Positions 19,210 through 28,397 of a stretch of 64,000 nucleotides of DNA are shown here, piece by piece. The position numbers and the translations under genes are program-made. Under the pieces are notes generated by a model, which was not told the DNA's origin, did no database searches, and saw only the letters and a list, made by a program, of their open reading frames with translations. This DNA comes from Clostridium sp. chh4-2 (GTDB taxonomy: Bacteria; Bacillota; Clostridia; Lachnospirales; Lachnospiraceae): positions 62,001 to 126,000 of the forward strand of contig NZ_PKUU01000006.1 in assembly GCF_002899675.1 (NCBI RefSeq), written 5' to 3'. The number at the start of each line of letters is the position of its first letter. The first letter of the stretch is position 1.

Positions 19210-20031
19210 TTATCCCTTCACTCCTGTAGACGCAATTCCCTCCACAAAATACTTCTGGAGCGACAGAAAGATAATTAAAACCGGAATCAGGGAAAGCACG
19301 GACGCCGCCATGATCATACCATATTCCTGGGTATAATCATCCATGAAAACGCGAAGCCCGATTTGAATCGTTTTTTTCGTCTTGGTGGTCAGATATATAT
19401 ACGGGCCCAGGAAATCGTTCCACGTATTAACAAATGTGAATATGGCCAAGGTAGACAATGCAGGCTTTGATAATGGAAGCATAATTTTTGCATATATCTT
19501 ATATTCGCTCATCCCGTCGATGCGGGCCGCTTCACACAATTCATCAGGGATGCTCATATAGAACTGTCTCATCAGAAATACCCCAAATGCTGTAAATGCA
19601 TGCAGAATAATAATTGCAAGATGGGTATTATTCAGATGGATACTTCTCATCATAATAAATTGAGGAACCATGTATACCTGCCACGGCACCGCTATCGTGC
19701 CGATATAAGCCAGAAACAGCCTGTCCCTGTTTTTAAATTCCAGTTTTGCAAATGCATAGGCCGCAAAACTGCTGGTAAACAACTGAATCAGCGTTGTGCA
19801 TATGGTGATCTTTCCCGTGTTAACCGTGTAAGTTAAGAGCGGTATTCTCTTCCATATATCTATGTAATTGTGCCATTGAGGAACAGTTGGAACCCATTGG
19901 ATCGGTACGGTGAGAACATCTTTATCCAATTTTAATGAGGAAGAAAACATCCAGAAAAATGGGATCAAAAAAAGCATGGAAAAGAGAGCTAACCCGGTAT
20001 ATAAACATACATTTTTTCTAACTGCCCGCAT
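19210..20031 (-). CDS. Carbohydrate ABC transporter permease, MalG type
   Basis: A 273-residue membrane permease with six hydrophobic segments, the first in VCLYTGLALFSMLFLIPFFWMF, and the EAA loop CEAARIDGMSEYKIYAKIMLP. The start at 20031 (MRAVRKNV) has AAAGGAGAG upstream and overlaps the previous permease stop by 14 bases, so the two are translationally coupled. It is the last gene of the three-gene transporter operon controlled, by position, by the divergent two-component system. Confidence 0.92.
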   Translation of the reverse strand: MRAVRKNVCLYTGLALFSMLFLIPFFWMFSSSLKLDKDVLTVPIQWVPTVPQWHNYIDIWKRIPLLTYTVNTGKITICTTLIQLFTSSFAAYAFAKLEFKNRDRLFLAYIGTIAVPWQVYMVPQFIMMRSIHLNNTHLAIIILHAFTAFGVFLMRQFYMSIPDELCEAARIDGMSEYKIYAKIMLPLSKPALSTLAIFTFVNTWNDFLGPYIYLTTKTKKTIQIGLRVFMDDYTQEYGMIMAASVLSLIPVLIIFLSLQKYFVEGIASTGVKG

Positions 20032-20902
20032 AATTTTTCTCTCCTTTAAACTGAACCAGAGTAACAAAAAGCACCAGCGCAAACAGCACCACCGCTATGG
20101 CGCTTGCATATCCAAACTGGCTGTTCCCGAATGCAATGTCGTAGATATGGTAAACCAGCACCAGGGTTTCCGTTCCCGGCCCTCCTTCTGTAATCAGCAG
20201 CACTCTGTCATATATCTTAAATCCATTGATTGTCAGCATAATAATAATGAAGAAAGTGGTCGGTTTTAACTGCGGCCATGTTATGTAACGAAACTTCTGC
20301 ATGCCGCCCGCTCCGTCAAGGCTGGCAGCCTCGTAAAGTTCCCCGGAAATCCCCTGCAATCCCGCCAGATAGATGACCATATAATATCCCATATCCTTCC
20401 AAATACTGAACGTTACGATGGTAAACATAGCCCATCTCCGGTCGGCGGCCCATTTAGGCAGATTCTGAACGCCGAACGAATTTAATATGATGTTTATCAG
20501 CCCGGCTCCCGGGCTGAATATGATGTTCCAGACTGCGGCACAGGCTACAAGCGATGCAACATAGGGAAAAAATGCGACGGTACGGAATATTTCTCTCCCT
20601 TTAATTTTAGAGTTCAGAAGCATCGCTAAGCCTAACGCTGTTATCATGGTAAACGGAACTACAGAAGCCGTGTATACAATCGTGTTTTTCAATGCGGCCC
20701 AAAACCTGGTATCCGAACCCATTTTAATGAAATTTGCAAAACCGACAAATTCAATCGGATTATTGCCATCCCAGGAATGAAAGGCCAATACAAACGCGAA
20801 TAACACGGGGCCCAAAGTGAAAATTGAAAATCCGATGAAATTGGGGGCTATGAATGAGTAGGCCACCAAATTCCTCTTTGTTTTTTTGCTTAACTGTTTC
20901 AT
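20018..20902 (-). CDS. Carbohydrate ABC transporter permease, MalF type
   Basis: A 294-residue permease. Hydrophobic segments begin with NLVAYSFIAPNFIGFSIFTLGPVLFAFVLAF; the EAA loop is EAASLDGAGGMQKFRYITWP. The start is set at 20902 (MKQLSKKTK) because AAGGGGGG precedes it, six codons inside the longest frame. It partners the MalG-type permease and the lipoprotein at 20933-22285. Confidence 0.92.
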   Translation of the reverse strand: MKQLSKKTKRNLVAYSFIAPNFIGFSIFTLGPVLFAFVLAFHSWDGNNPIEFVGFANFIKMGSDTRFWAALKNTIVYTASVVPFTMITALGLAMLLNSKIKGREIFRTVAFFPYVASLVACAAVWNIIFSPGAGLINIILNSFGVQNLPKWAADRRWAMFTIVTFSIWKDMGYYMVIYLAGLQGISGELYEAASLDGAGGMQKFRYITWPQLKPTTFFIIIMLTINGFKIYDRVLLITEGGPGTETLVLVYHIYDIAFGNSQFGYASAIAVVLFALVLFVTLVQFKGEKNYAGS

Positions 20903-20932
20903 ATAATCCCCCCTTTTCATCCCGCCAACCGT

Positions 20933-22285
20933 TTATTTTATTAATTTTCCCACTTCATCATTCATATAGGCTATTCCCTCGTCCACAGTCATTGCACCAG
21001 TCATAATATAATCATGTCCCGTATTCAGTACCTGATCTATTTCCGGGCAATTTTCTCCGATAGGCGTTTCAAGATAAATCTTTTTGACTCCTAAAATGGC
21101 TTCTTTGCTCTGCTCATCCACAGGAAATCCTTCCACTGAAAATATTACATCCATGGCGTCGTCCGACATGGCTCCCGGCATGTAACCCTTTTCAGCCACC
21201 AGCTTAGCGCCTTCAGGGCCTCCGGCAAACCGCACGAAATCTTCGGCCGCTTCCGCATTTTTAGAAGATTTCACCACCGATACGCCTACAAAGTTGCCCA
21301 GCGTATTACCCGGCTCTCCCCCCTCTTTATGAGGATAAGCGGCCACCGCCCATTCACCCAAATCCGGATACTGGCCCTCGTCGATTCTGGTTATCAGCGT
21401 ACCGATGGCCCATGTTCCCATAAGCATCGTTCCAACATTGCCCTGTCCAAACGCTCCCATATAGTGAAGGCCGCTGGTCTTTAAAGTGGAATAATCCATG
21501 CACACCTTATTATTTTGCTGGTTCAGAACCATTTCATAATACGGTTTCATATAGTCATAGTCTCCGTCCAGACTGTTCCTTCCCTCTCCTACAGCCGCCA
21601 TGCCCTGAACACAGAAATTCCATGTGTGATAATGGGAACCATATGTTTCGGAGCCGAATGTGGTATCGGTCAGCTTCTTTGCCATTTCGTCATATTCTTC
21701 GAACGTCATATCGTTAGTAGGATAAGGCACTCCGGCTTTATCAAAAACTCCCTTATTATAAAACATTACGTAAAAATCACTTCTCAGTGGAAGCGTATAG
21801 TACTGATCCTGCCATGTCAGAGACTTTAACGTTTCTCCATAAACCGCTTCTTCAATTTTATCTTTATCCAGTTCCTTTAAAATTCCTTTTGAAATCAAAC
21901 TGATATAGCTTCCGCTGTCCTTAATTGCCACAATGTCAAACGGCGAATCATTACCCGCCAGCTGGGTTGCCAGCGCAGTTGAATAATCGGTGGCTCCCAA
22001 ATCCACCAGTTCTATGGAAATATCAGGATTTTGCTTCATATATTCTTCTGCTATCGGCCGCCAATATGGCTGGGTATCCGCAGACCATACGGCCCATTTT
22101 AATTCTGTTTTCTGTCCTTCTGATTTTCCATTGTCTTTCTGGCTTTCACCGACAGATACGGTCTCCTCTGCTTTTGAAACATCACTGCTCTTTGGAACCT
22201 CCTTCGCCGGGCTGCACCCCGAAAGAGATTGTATTACCATAACCGCAGCAAGAAGCAATGACAATTTTTTCCTTTGTTTCTTCAT
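20933..22285 (-). CDS. Extracellular solute-binding lipoprotein (family 1, sugar)
   Basis: A 450-residue lipoprotein with lipobox LSGC (Cys24) after MKKQRKKLSLLLAAV, then a Ser/Glu/Lys linker and a family 1 binding fold (LKWAVWSADTQPYWRPIAEEYMKQNPDISIELVD). It is not a close copy of the two pectin-locus binding proteins. The start at 22285 follows GGAGGT by 7 bases. It heads the operon, and its promoter is divergent from the sensor kinase gene. Confidence 0.92.
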   Translation of the reverse strand: MKKQRKKLSLLLAAVMVIQSLSGCSPAKEVPKSSDVSKAEETVSVGESQKDNGKSEGQKTELKWAVWSADTQPYWRPIAEEYMKQNPDISIELVDLGATDYSTALATQLAGNDSPFDIVAIKDSGSYISLISKGILKELDKDKIEEAVYGETLKSLTWQDQYYTLPLRSDFYVMFYNKGVFDKAGVPYPTNDMTFEEYDEMAKKLTDTTFGSETYGSHYHTWNFCVQGMAAVGEGRNSLDGDYDYMKPYYEMVLNQQNNKVCMDYSTLKTSGLHYMGAFGQGNVGTMLMGTWAIGTLITRIDEGQYPDLGEWAVAAYPHKEGGEPGNTLGNFVGVSVVKSSKNAEAAEDFVRFAGGPEGAKLVAEKGYMPGAMSDDAMDVIFSVEGFPVDEQSKEAILGVKKIYLETPIGENCPEIDQVLNTGHDYIMTGAMTVDEGIAYMNDEVGKLIK

Positions 22286-22313
22286 AATATCCACCTCCGC
22301 TTTCTTTCTGATA

Positions 22314-22342
22314 ATTATATTGTAACTGTTATATAAATGTAA
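22314..22342 (-). promoter_or_regulatory. Promoter of third sugar transporter operon
   Basis: On the minus strand: TTACAT (22337-22342), 17-base spacer, TATAAT (22314-22319). The -35 box overlaps a perfect 12-bp palindrome ATGTAATTACAT (22337-22348), a possible activator or repressor site. Confidence 0.6.
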
Positions 22343-22450
22343 TTACATATCATTTTCCGCCGGCTTTTTTCCATATCCACCTGACTTTTTTGCAATTTTA
22401 CACTTTTTAACTGGAAACATATACAATTCAATGAGACCTTGCTCCCCACG

Positions 22451-22479
22451 TTGACATGCCATAAACACTTTAGTATGAT
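22451..22479 (+). promoter_or_regulatory. Promoter of YesM/YesN-type two-component operon
   Basis: TTGACA (22451-22456), 17-base spacer, TATGAT (22474-22479). The sensor kinase ATG is about 45 bases downstream of the -10. Confidence 0.75.
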
Positions 22480-22523
22480 TAAAAATATAAAAGCTAAGAT
22501 TTTCTATAAAGGGTATGGGTACT

Positions 22524-24308
22524 ATGAATGATAAAAAAGCGTTTAAAAGCATTAAGAAAAGACTTCTCTGGATCACCACATTTTTTACATTGTCGGTGGC
22601 CTTATTAACTTCAACTTACTGTTATTTTTCTTATCAGTCAATCCTTTATGACAGCCTGAAACAGTCCACGGAATACAGTCTTCAGCTCCTTGCCGAAACG
22701 ATCCAATACGATTTGAATAACGCCATGGCGCTGGCTGATTTCTGCACCTCTAACGGCACCATAAATTCTTATCTGAAGTCCTCCAACAAGGGGCAGGATA
22801 ACACAGTTTCTCTGGCTAACCACGCCTGGCAGCGCCTGCAGGAAGAATATCTGGGCAACAGCAGTTCCATCTATCTGAACCGGGTGATCGTATCCGATCT
22901 GAATAACAATTATATACAGATCTCTCCGTCTGTGATCTACCAAAATTTACCATGCGCCGAGCTCATAAAAGAACAGCCTTTTTTTGATAAACTTTACGCT
23001 TCCGACACTCACATTCAGACCGGTTTTATTCAGGACCCCATCACTCCGTTCTCCCCCAATAATCTTGTTCTCCCCATAGTCCGCCCGATTTACTCTGTCT
23101 ATGGCAAAGAGATCTCAGGATGGTGCTATCTTGCAATTTCCCCCGGCATTTTTACAAACCGTTTAAAAAGCTATAATCTTCCGTCGGACAGCAAACTTTA
23201 CATCACGTTAGGCGATAAAACGTACATTTGGGAGAATAATGAACTGACTGACAGCGGTATTGCCGATTTTACCGCCCCTGCATCTGCAAAAAAAGAAGGG
23301 AGCCATTTTCAAAATCTGGTTTCCTATGAATCTCCAAACAGCAGCTGGTATATCAGCCAATCCGTTTCACATACGGCATTGTCAAAGCAAACCTTAATTT
23401 ATATGTCTTCCCTTTTATTGATTGTCGGTATTGTAATATCTTTGGGACTGGCATTTACGTTTTACATCCACCATTCCATCAATATGCCCTTGCGCAGGCT
23501 GCAGAAAAAGTTGTCCTCTGTCTCTTCCGGTGATTTTACTTCTGATCCTAATATCGAATGGAATAATGAATTGGGAGAGATCGGAAGGGGCATAAATTCT
23601 ATGGGGAATGACATCTCCCATCTGATTCAATCCAGAATGAAAGATCAGGAGAAAAAATATGAACTGGAATATGAAATTCTCCAAAATCAGGTGAACCCTC
23701 ATTTTCTGTATAATACGCTGAATTCTATCATATGGATGGCGGCGGCTCAAGGTTCCAACGGCATTGTCGATATGGCCACGTCGTTATCTCTCCTTCTGAA
23801 GTCAATCTCCAAAAAATCGGCTCAGATGCACACTCTGCGCGAAGAATTAGACTTGCTTCATCACTATTTTCTTATTCAAAAGTACCGTTACGGAGGCGGC
23901 CTGTCCCTGACCTGCACAGTGGAAAGCGAGGATCTTTACGACTGCATGGTCCTTAAATTCATCCTTCAGATCGTTGTGGAAAATGCCATCTTCCACGGAA
24001 TCGAGCCAAAAGGGTCCCACGGCCTGATCCAAATCACCATTGGACATATGAATGGAAATAAGGACCTTTTCATCTCAGTCACCGACGACGGCATCGGCAT
24101 GACAGAATCCCAAATCCATGACGCCCTTAACAGCGAACCTGATTCATCAGATCTGTTTCGAAAAATCGGAATTAACAATATTCAAAAAAGAATCCAATAC
24201 GCCTATGGCCCCGACTACGGAATTGCCATCAAAAGCAGTCCCGGCAGTTACACTACGGTAATAATTACGCTTCCCTGCCAAAGAAAGGAGGATACCGGTC
24301 TTGTATAA
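22524..24308 (+). CDS. Sensor histidine kinase, YesM/LytS-like (sugar sensing)
   Basis: A 594-residue membrane sensor. The first membrane helix is near residues 13-37 (LLWITTFFTLSVALLTSTYCYFS), followed by a large extracellular Cache-like sensor and a second helix near 292-316 (LIYMSSLLLIVGIVISLGLAF). A HAMP segment (INMPLRRLQKKLSSV) and a His_kinase domain follow, with phosphoacceptor His393 in QNQVNPHFLYNTLNSI. The ATPase domain shows VENAIFHGIEPK (N box) and VTDDGIGM (G1). It overlaps the response regulator by 8 bases. By analogy with YesMN pairs it likely controls the divergent sugar transporter operon. The start at 22524 is preferred over 22515, whose ribosome site is too close. Confidence 0.9.
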   Translation: MNDKKAFKSIKKRLLWITTFFTLSVALLTSTYCYFSYQSILYDSLKQSTEYSLQLLAETIQYDLNNAMALADFCTSNGTINSYLKSSNKGQDNTVSLANHAWQRLQEEYLGNSSSIYLNRVIVSDLNNNYIQISPSVIYQNLPCAELIKEQPFFDKLYASDTHIQTGFIQDPITPFSPNNLVLPIVRPIYSVYGKEISGWCYLAISPGIFTNRLKSYNLPSDSKLYITLGDKTYIWENNELTDSGIADFTAPASAKKEGSHFQNLVSYESPNSSWYISQSVSHTALSKQTLIYMSSLLLIVGIVISLGLAFTFYIHHSINMPLRRLQKKLSSVSSGDFTSDPNIEWNNELGEIGRGINSMGNDISHLIQSRMKDQEKKYELEYEILQNQVNPHFLYNTLNSIIWMAAAQGSNGIVDMATSLSLLLKSISKKSAQMHTLREELDLLHHYFLIQKYRYGGGLSLTCTVESEDLYDCMVLKFILQIVVENAIFHGIEPKGSHGLIQITIGHMNGNKDLFISVTDDGIGMTESQIHDALNSEPDSSDLFRKIGINNIQKRIQYAYGPDYGIAIKSSPGSYTTVIITLPCQRKEDTGLV

Positions 24309-25932
24309 AGTCTTAATTGCAGATGACGAACCATTAGTTCAAATTGGCCTTCAATCCATGTTAACATGGGCGGATTATCATATTTCCGTATGCGGAAATG
24401 CTTCCAACGGAAAACAGGCTTTAGAAATGATACGGTCCCTTCACCCGGACATTGTGATTACAGATATCAAAATGCCCATAATGAACGGACTGGAACTGAT
24501 GGAAGCATGCCAGGATCTCCCTGATCCGCTCCCTGAGTTCATTATCTTAACCTGCTATGAAGATTTTCCCTATATTAAAAAAGCCCTGGAATATCAGGCG
24601 GTCGACTACATTATTAAATTAGGCCTGAAGCCTCAGGAATTAAGTCTGGCGGTCGAACGCGCTCTGAAAAAAGTTGAAGCACGAAATGCATCGGCCTCTT
24701 TCGAACACCCGGAAAATTATATGGTTATCCAAAATTACAAGGATAAATTCATTCTTAAACTGCTTCACAGCCTTTTTGACAGTACAGAACAGTTCACCCT
24801 TCAGGCAAACGAGTTAGACCTCTCTTTCCATGCGGATAAATATGCTGCTTCCTATTGCCTGATCTCCGACTGCCCTCCGATTTCTATGGAAAATGACCAA
24901 TATGTGATTTTATTTAATAACACATTTTCCATGCTGTCAAACATATTGACCAAATACATTCCCTTTCACATCGTTTCACTGGATATGAAGCACTTTTGTA
25001 TCTTATTTGAATTTTATGAAAACTCGCCTTATTATGATCTGCAGGCCTTTTCGGACATACTTAGGGAAACATTTGACATGGTTCACAATTATTTTAACGT
25101 CACGATTCTCTGCGCAGTGGGCGGATACAAAGATGACATTCATCTTATCTCCGATTCCTACCAGGAAGCCTGCCAGCTTCTTCCAATGTGCACGAAAGCG
25201 GAGCCGATTCAGTTTTTCCCCAATCAGCTGACAGAAACTATTCCGTCCCTTAAAAATACGTTTAATATTACTATTTTAAAAGAAGACATCCGCAGAGCCT
25301 TTGAAGAGTATGATATGTCCTCCTTCCAACATATAACCAGCTCCATCAGCGCCCTGTTCCGCGCCCATCCTTCCAGCTACATTCAAGCCATGGACGTCAC
25401 CTCCAATATCCTGCACCTGTGCCTCACCATGATTCCTGAAAGCGAAAAATATCTGGCTGAAAAGTTTTCTCAATACCACGATTCTTACCGCTCTTTATAT
25501 AATCAGAAAAGCACAGAGCAGGTTATGGACTGGCTGGACCTTTTCAGCCAATCCGTTATGGAATTCTATCAAAGCCAATACAAGGGACTGAAAAACACCT
25601 TAATTCAAAATATCATGCAGTATATTGAAAACCATATAACGGAAAAGCTGGTTTTAAATGATGTGGCCGCTATTTTTTCAATCAGCCCCAATTACCTGGG
25701 ACATCTGTTTAAAAAGACCACTTCTATGGGCTTCAACGAATATGTTACACAGGCAAAAATCTCAAAAGCCAAATACCTGATGTTCCACACAGACCAAAAA
25801 ATATACGAAATAGCTACTCAGCTTGGATTCGAAAATTCCTTTTATTTCAGCAGAGTCTTCAAAAAAATTGAAGGCTGCTCCCCACGGCAGTATCTTCAGA
25901 ATCAATCGTCTGATAATGGTTCCGGGGGCTGA
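24301..25932 (+). CDS. Response regulator with AraC-type DNA-binding domain, YesN-like
   Basis: A 543-residue transcription factor. The N-terminal receiver has the acidic pocket Asp8/Asp9 and phospho-acceptor Asp55 (DIVITDIKMP). A long middle region (about 130-430) of unassigned sensor/dimer type follows. The C-terminus has an AraC/XylS double helix-turn-helix: LNDVAAIFSISPNYLGHLFKKTTSMGF and IYEIATQLGFENSFYFSRVFKKIEGCSPRQY. The start is a TTG (24301) with AAAGGAGG upstream, overlapping the end of the kinase gene, so translation is coupled. Probable targets are the divergent transporter and perhaps the convergent heparinase-like gene. Confidence 0.9.
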   Translation: MYKVLIADDEPLVQIGLQSMLTWADYHISVCGNASNGKQALEMIRSLHPDIVITDIKMPIMNGLELMEACQDLPDPLPEFIILTCYEDFPYIKKALEYQAVDYIIKLGLKPQELSLAVERALKKVEARNASASFEHPENYMVIQNYKDKFILKLLHSLFDSTEQFTLQANELDLSFHADKYAASYCLISDCPPISMENDQYVILFNNTFSMLSNILTKYIPFHIVSLDMKHFCILFEFYENSPYYDLQAFSDILRETFDMVHNYFNVTILCAVGGYKDDIHLISDSYQEACQLLPMCTKAEPIQFFPNQLTETIPSLKNTFNITILKEDIRRAFEEYDMSSFQHITSSISALFRAHPSSYIQAMDVTSNILHLCLTMIPESEKYLAEKFSQYHDSYRSLYNQKSTEQVMDWLDLFSQSVMEFYQSQYKGLKNTLIQNIMQYIENHITEKLVLNDVAAIFSISPNYLGHLFKKTTSMGFNEYVTQAKISKAKYLMFHTDQKIYEIATQLGFENSFYFSRVFKKIEGCSPRQYLQNQSSDNGSGG

Positions 25933-25945
25933 TTTTACGCCCCCG
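25923..25945. terminator. Weak terminator-like hairpin at end of response regulator gene
   Basis: CGGGGGC (25923-25929) pairs with GCCCCCG (25939-25945); the stop codon lies in the loop. There is no T-tract, so termination is uncertain. Confidence 0.35.
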
Positions 25946-25997
25946 CTGCCCCGTCAGCTAATAGTTTTAAATCTAATCCTTACTAGATTGAATGAGT

Positions 25998-27680
25998 TTA
26001 TTTCTTTATGACGAAATCATATGCGGTTTCTGCTTCTCCTGCTTGCAGTACATAATCAATCAGATATGCGGTTTCAACCTGTTTCATGTCCATTTTACAG
26101 ATACTGAGTCTGGGCCTGAACTGGTTTTCGGTAATTGTTATGGATGCCTCCTGATTTATGCACTCGATCTTCCAGTTCCCAATGCTCACGCTGTGATTCA
26201 CAATTACAGGAGGAATCCGCGTGATAAAACGCTCCTTAATTTCTCCTGCCACGCCATTAACAGTATCTCTCAGGCAGATGCCTTCGCTCTCCAACCGGAA
26301 CGTCCGTATCAGTTTCCCACAAATACCATGTTGGTAAGCCCCGGTTATATCCAGACTCAGCCCCTCTTCATCCGCTTTCAATAATTCTGAAAAATGTTCT
26401 CCTCCCCGCTCCTGAACGGTTTCTCCCAAAATCGGAACGCTGTGCCCGGCTGAGGAAGCGCACAGATTCTCATAACGTTTCTCTCCAAAATAATCCCCGT
26501 CATATTCAGGCCATCCCAGGTCATCCAATATAAATGTTCCGTCATCATAGATAATAAAGGAACCTAAATCATTGTGATTATGGGGTTCGTTATTTCTGCC
26601 GCCCTTAGCCGCAAACCAATAATTTTCCATCTTTTTTAAATACCATTGGGACTGATAAAATATGTTTGTTTTATTTTTTGCGCAGGCTTTATCCATACAT
26701 GGATCATACCAGTAAAAGTCTCTGATAAAATCTGCAAACCGATGTCTGATATCGTCGTCGAACATCGCCGCATACATTTCGTCCGGAATCTCCGCCTCCT
26801 CATATTCCCTTGCCAGGAAATGCACAAGCCCTATATGGAAATTATAATTATGAGGGGCGTCTGCAAAGGGAACCACCACATTTTTCTCTAAAAATATCTT
26901 CTGACGGAACAGGGCGATTTGTTTTACCTTCTCCAGTTTAAAAAGATCCTTCTCTCCTCCCGTATATTCCCTGAGCATTTCAGCAAAATAGCAGAAATAT
27001 CCAAATCCGTATCCCCAGTACAATGCTCCCTCAAGACAGCATCCGTCATCCTGATAGCTTCCTATAAAATCTTCCATGGAGCGCATGACTTTATCCTCTA
27101 TCCGCATAAAATCCTGGCGGCTTCCGCAATACATTACTGCCATCCCTATGCATCCGGCGCATACTGCGGACCAATTGTCTTTATGAAATGTTATATTTTT
27201 CTCTGTGTATGGAACGATCAAACGTCTGTACACCTCCGACCTGACGCGTTCCCGAACCATCGAGGAGATCCGGTCCGCCATCAGACAGCAGATTTCACAA
27301 AGCGCCAAACCTGTTTCTGACGCAAACAAATCCACAGTAACGCTGCTCTCCTGAAGATCCTTTTCGTCTTTTATATGGGCGGGAAATGCCCATGTAAATT
27401 CATTGCAGACCGCCCATATAATATCTTCCAGCCCTTTGATCCAGCATTCATCCTTTGAGTACAATGCCATAGCGGCATATACATTCAGTCTCCGCCGGTG
27501 TCCGATATAACAAGCTTCATATTCCACCCTGCTTCCTGTCTCAAAATAAATTTTATATTTAGAAAAGGGCAGTTCTGAGATTTCTTCTTTTTGATAGATT
27601 GCCGCTGCTTTTTCAATTAGACCCATCATTTTTTCATTGCGCGGATTGCAGGGGATTACAGGTGAAAAATGGTTATACAT
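25998..27680 (-). CDS. Heparinase II/III-like polysaccharide lyase or hydrolase
   Basis: A 560-residue protein with an N-terminal (alpha/alpha) toroid (DNWSAVCAGCIGMAVMYCG, EGALYWGYGFGYFCYFAEMLREY) and a C-terminal beta-sandwich typical of the heparinase II/III superfamily. The signature NEPHNHNDLGSFIIYDDG near residue 365 is the metal/active-site loop of that family. No signal peptide is present, so it should act in the cytoplasm on imported uronic-acid-containing oligosaccharides. Substrate cannot be fixed; heparin-, alginate- or pectin-type chains are all possible. It is convergent with the two-component system and near the third sugar transporter. Confidence 0.82.
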   Translation of the reverse strand: MYNHFSPVIPCNPRNEKMMGLIEKAAAIYQKEEISELPFSKYKIYFETGSRVEYEACYIGHRRRLNVYAAMALYSKDECWIKGLEDIIWAVCNEFTWAFPAHIKDEKDLQESSVTVDLFASETGLALCEICCLMADRISSMVRERVRSEVYRRLIVPYTEKNITFHKDNWSAVCAGCIGMAVMYCGSRQDFMRIEDKVMRSMEDFIGSYQDDGCCLEGALYWGYGFGYFCYFAEMLREYTGGEKDLFKLEKVKQIALFRQKIFLEKNVVVPFADAPHNYNFHIGLVHFLAREYEEAEIPDEMYAAMFDDDIRHRFADFIRDFYWYDPCMDKACAKNKTNIFYQSQWYLKKMENYWFAAKGGRNNEPHNHNDLGSFIIYDDGTFILDDLGWPEYDGDYFGEKRYENLCASSAGHSVPILGETVQERGGEHFSELLKADEEGLSLDITGAYQHGICGKLIRTFRLESEGICLRDTVNGVAGEIKERFITRIPPVIVNHSVSIGNWKIECINQEASITITENQFRPRLSICKMDMKQVETAYLIDYVLQAGEAETAYDFVIKK

Positions 27681-27779
27681 AGCAACACTCCTCTTTTAAT
27701 GTTTTATAGCACCATTATACTGTCAGATGCCTGCAATCAACATAGACGATTCCGCCTATAATCTATACATTTCCACTGA

Positions 27780-27908
27780 TATAGGAAAGGGTCCCGCTGG
27801 CGGGATTCCCCGCCTGCGGCGGGTCACCTCAGCGGCATTATACCTTACCGCCGCAGTGCGCTCCTGCCCGGAGGGCTTTTTATATCATAGGAGCATTTTC
27901 CTATGATA
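27780..27908. repeat. GC-rich multi-hairpin intergenic element
   Basis: About 129 bases bounded by an inverted ATAGGAAA / TTTCCTAT pair. Inside, in order: TCCCGC-tg-GCGGGA (27792-27805), CCCGCC-tgc-GGCGGG (27809-27823), a looser GCGGC/GCCGC stem, GCCC-gga-GGGC followed by TTTTT on plus, and TCATAGGA/TCCTATGA. It is much richer in G+C than its surroundings. It looks like a REP/MITE-type element or a structured RNA; no family could be named. Confidence 0.5.
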
Positions 27909-27913
27909 CAAAA

Positions 27914-27947
27914 AACCGGATGGTCCTGAATCCAGGACCATCCGGTT
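27914..27947 (-). terminator. Terminator of ddl-murI-DUF1934 operon
   Basis: A perfect 15-bp stem (27914-27928 with 27933-27947) and a 4-base loop, followed on the minus strand by TTTTTGTATC. It starts 5 bases after the DUF1934 stop. Confidence 0.92.
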
Positions 27948-27952
27948 CTCTT

Positions 27953-28396
27953 TTATGATAAGCAGATCTCAGCCTTGCTCTTCGACTGCACATCCACTAC
28001 AATATTGCATTCCGACACATGTTCATAATTGATATCAAGGGAATAGTCCACCCGGACCTTTAACTTATCTTCACTTTCATCAATTGAAATATGGTTTGTG
28101 TTGATTCCTACCATCATATCTCCATATGGAGTTGCGTAGCAGGCGATATTCTTTTTCGCCTCTTCAAACACCATATGCACATTGGCAACGCCCTTCTTCA
28201 TAATATCCAAACATCCGGGATGAATTCTTATGGTATTTCTAACCGTACCGTCGAACCCTTCCATCACTTCATCATACATGATATAATGCTTACCATTTTT
28301 CAGGAAATAGTCTCCTGTGGTGATCATCTCCACATCGCTGTTGTCTCCGTCAGCGATCTGTATTCCACTTATACTGATTAATACATCCTTCGTCAT
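27953..28396 (-). CDS. DUF1934 family protein (YwiB-like)
   Basis: A 147-residue beta-barrel-type protein matching the DUF1934/YwiB pattern: MTKDVLISISGIQ at the N-terminus, MITTGDYFLKNGKHYIMYDE in the middle, and a C-terminal LKVRVDYSLDINYEHVSECNIVVDV. The fold is calycin-like; the function of the family is not established. It starts 1 base after the murI stop, so it is cotranscribed with murI and ddl. Confidence 0.8.
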   Translation of the reverse strand: MTKDVLISISGIQIADGDNSDVEMITTGDYFLKNGKHYIMYDEVMEGFDGTVRNTIRIHPGCLDIMKKGVANVHMVFEEAKKNIACYATPYGDMMVGINTNHISIDESEDKLKVRVDYSLDINYEHVSECNIVVDVQSKSKAEICLS

Positions 28397-28397
28397 G

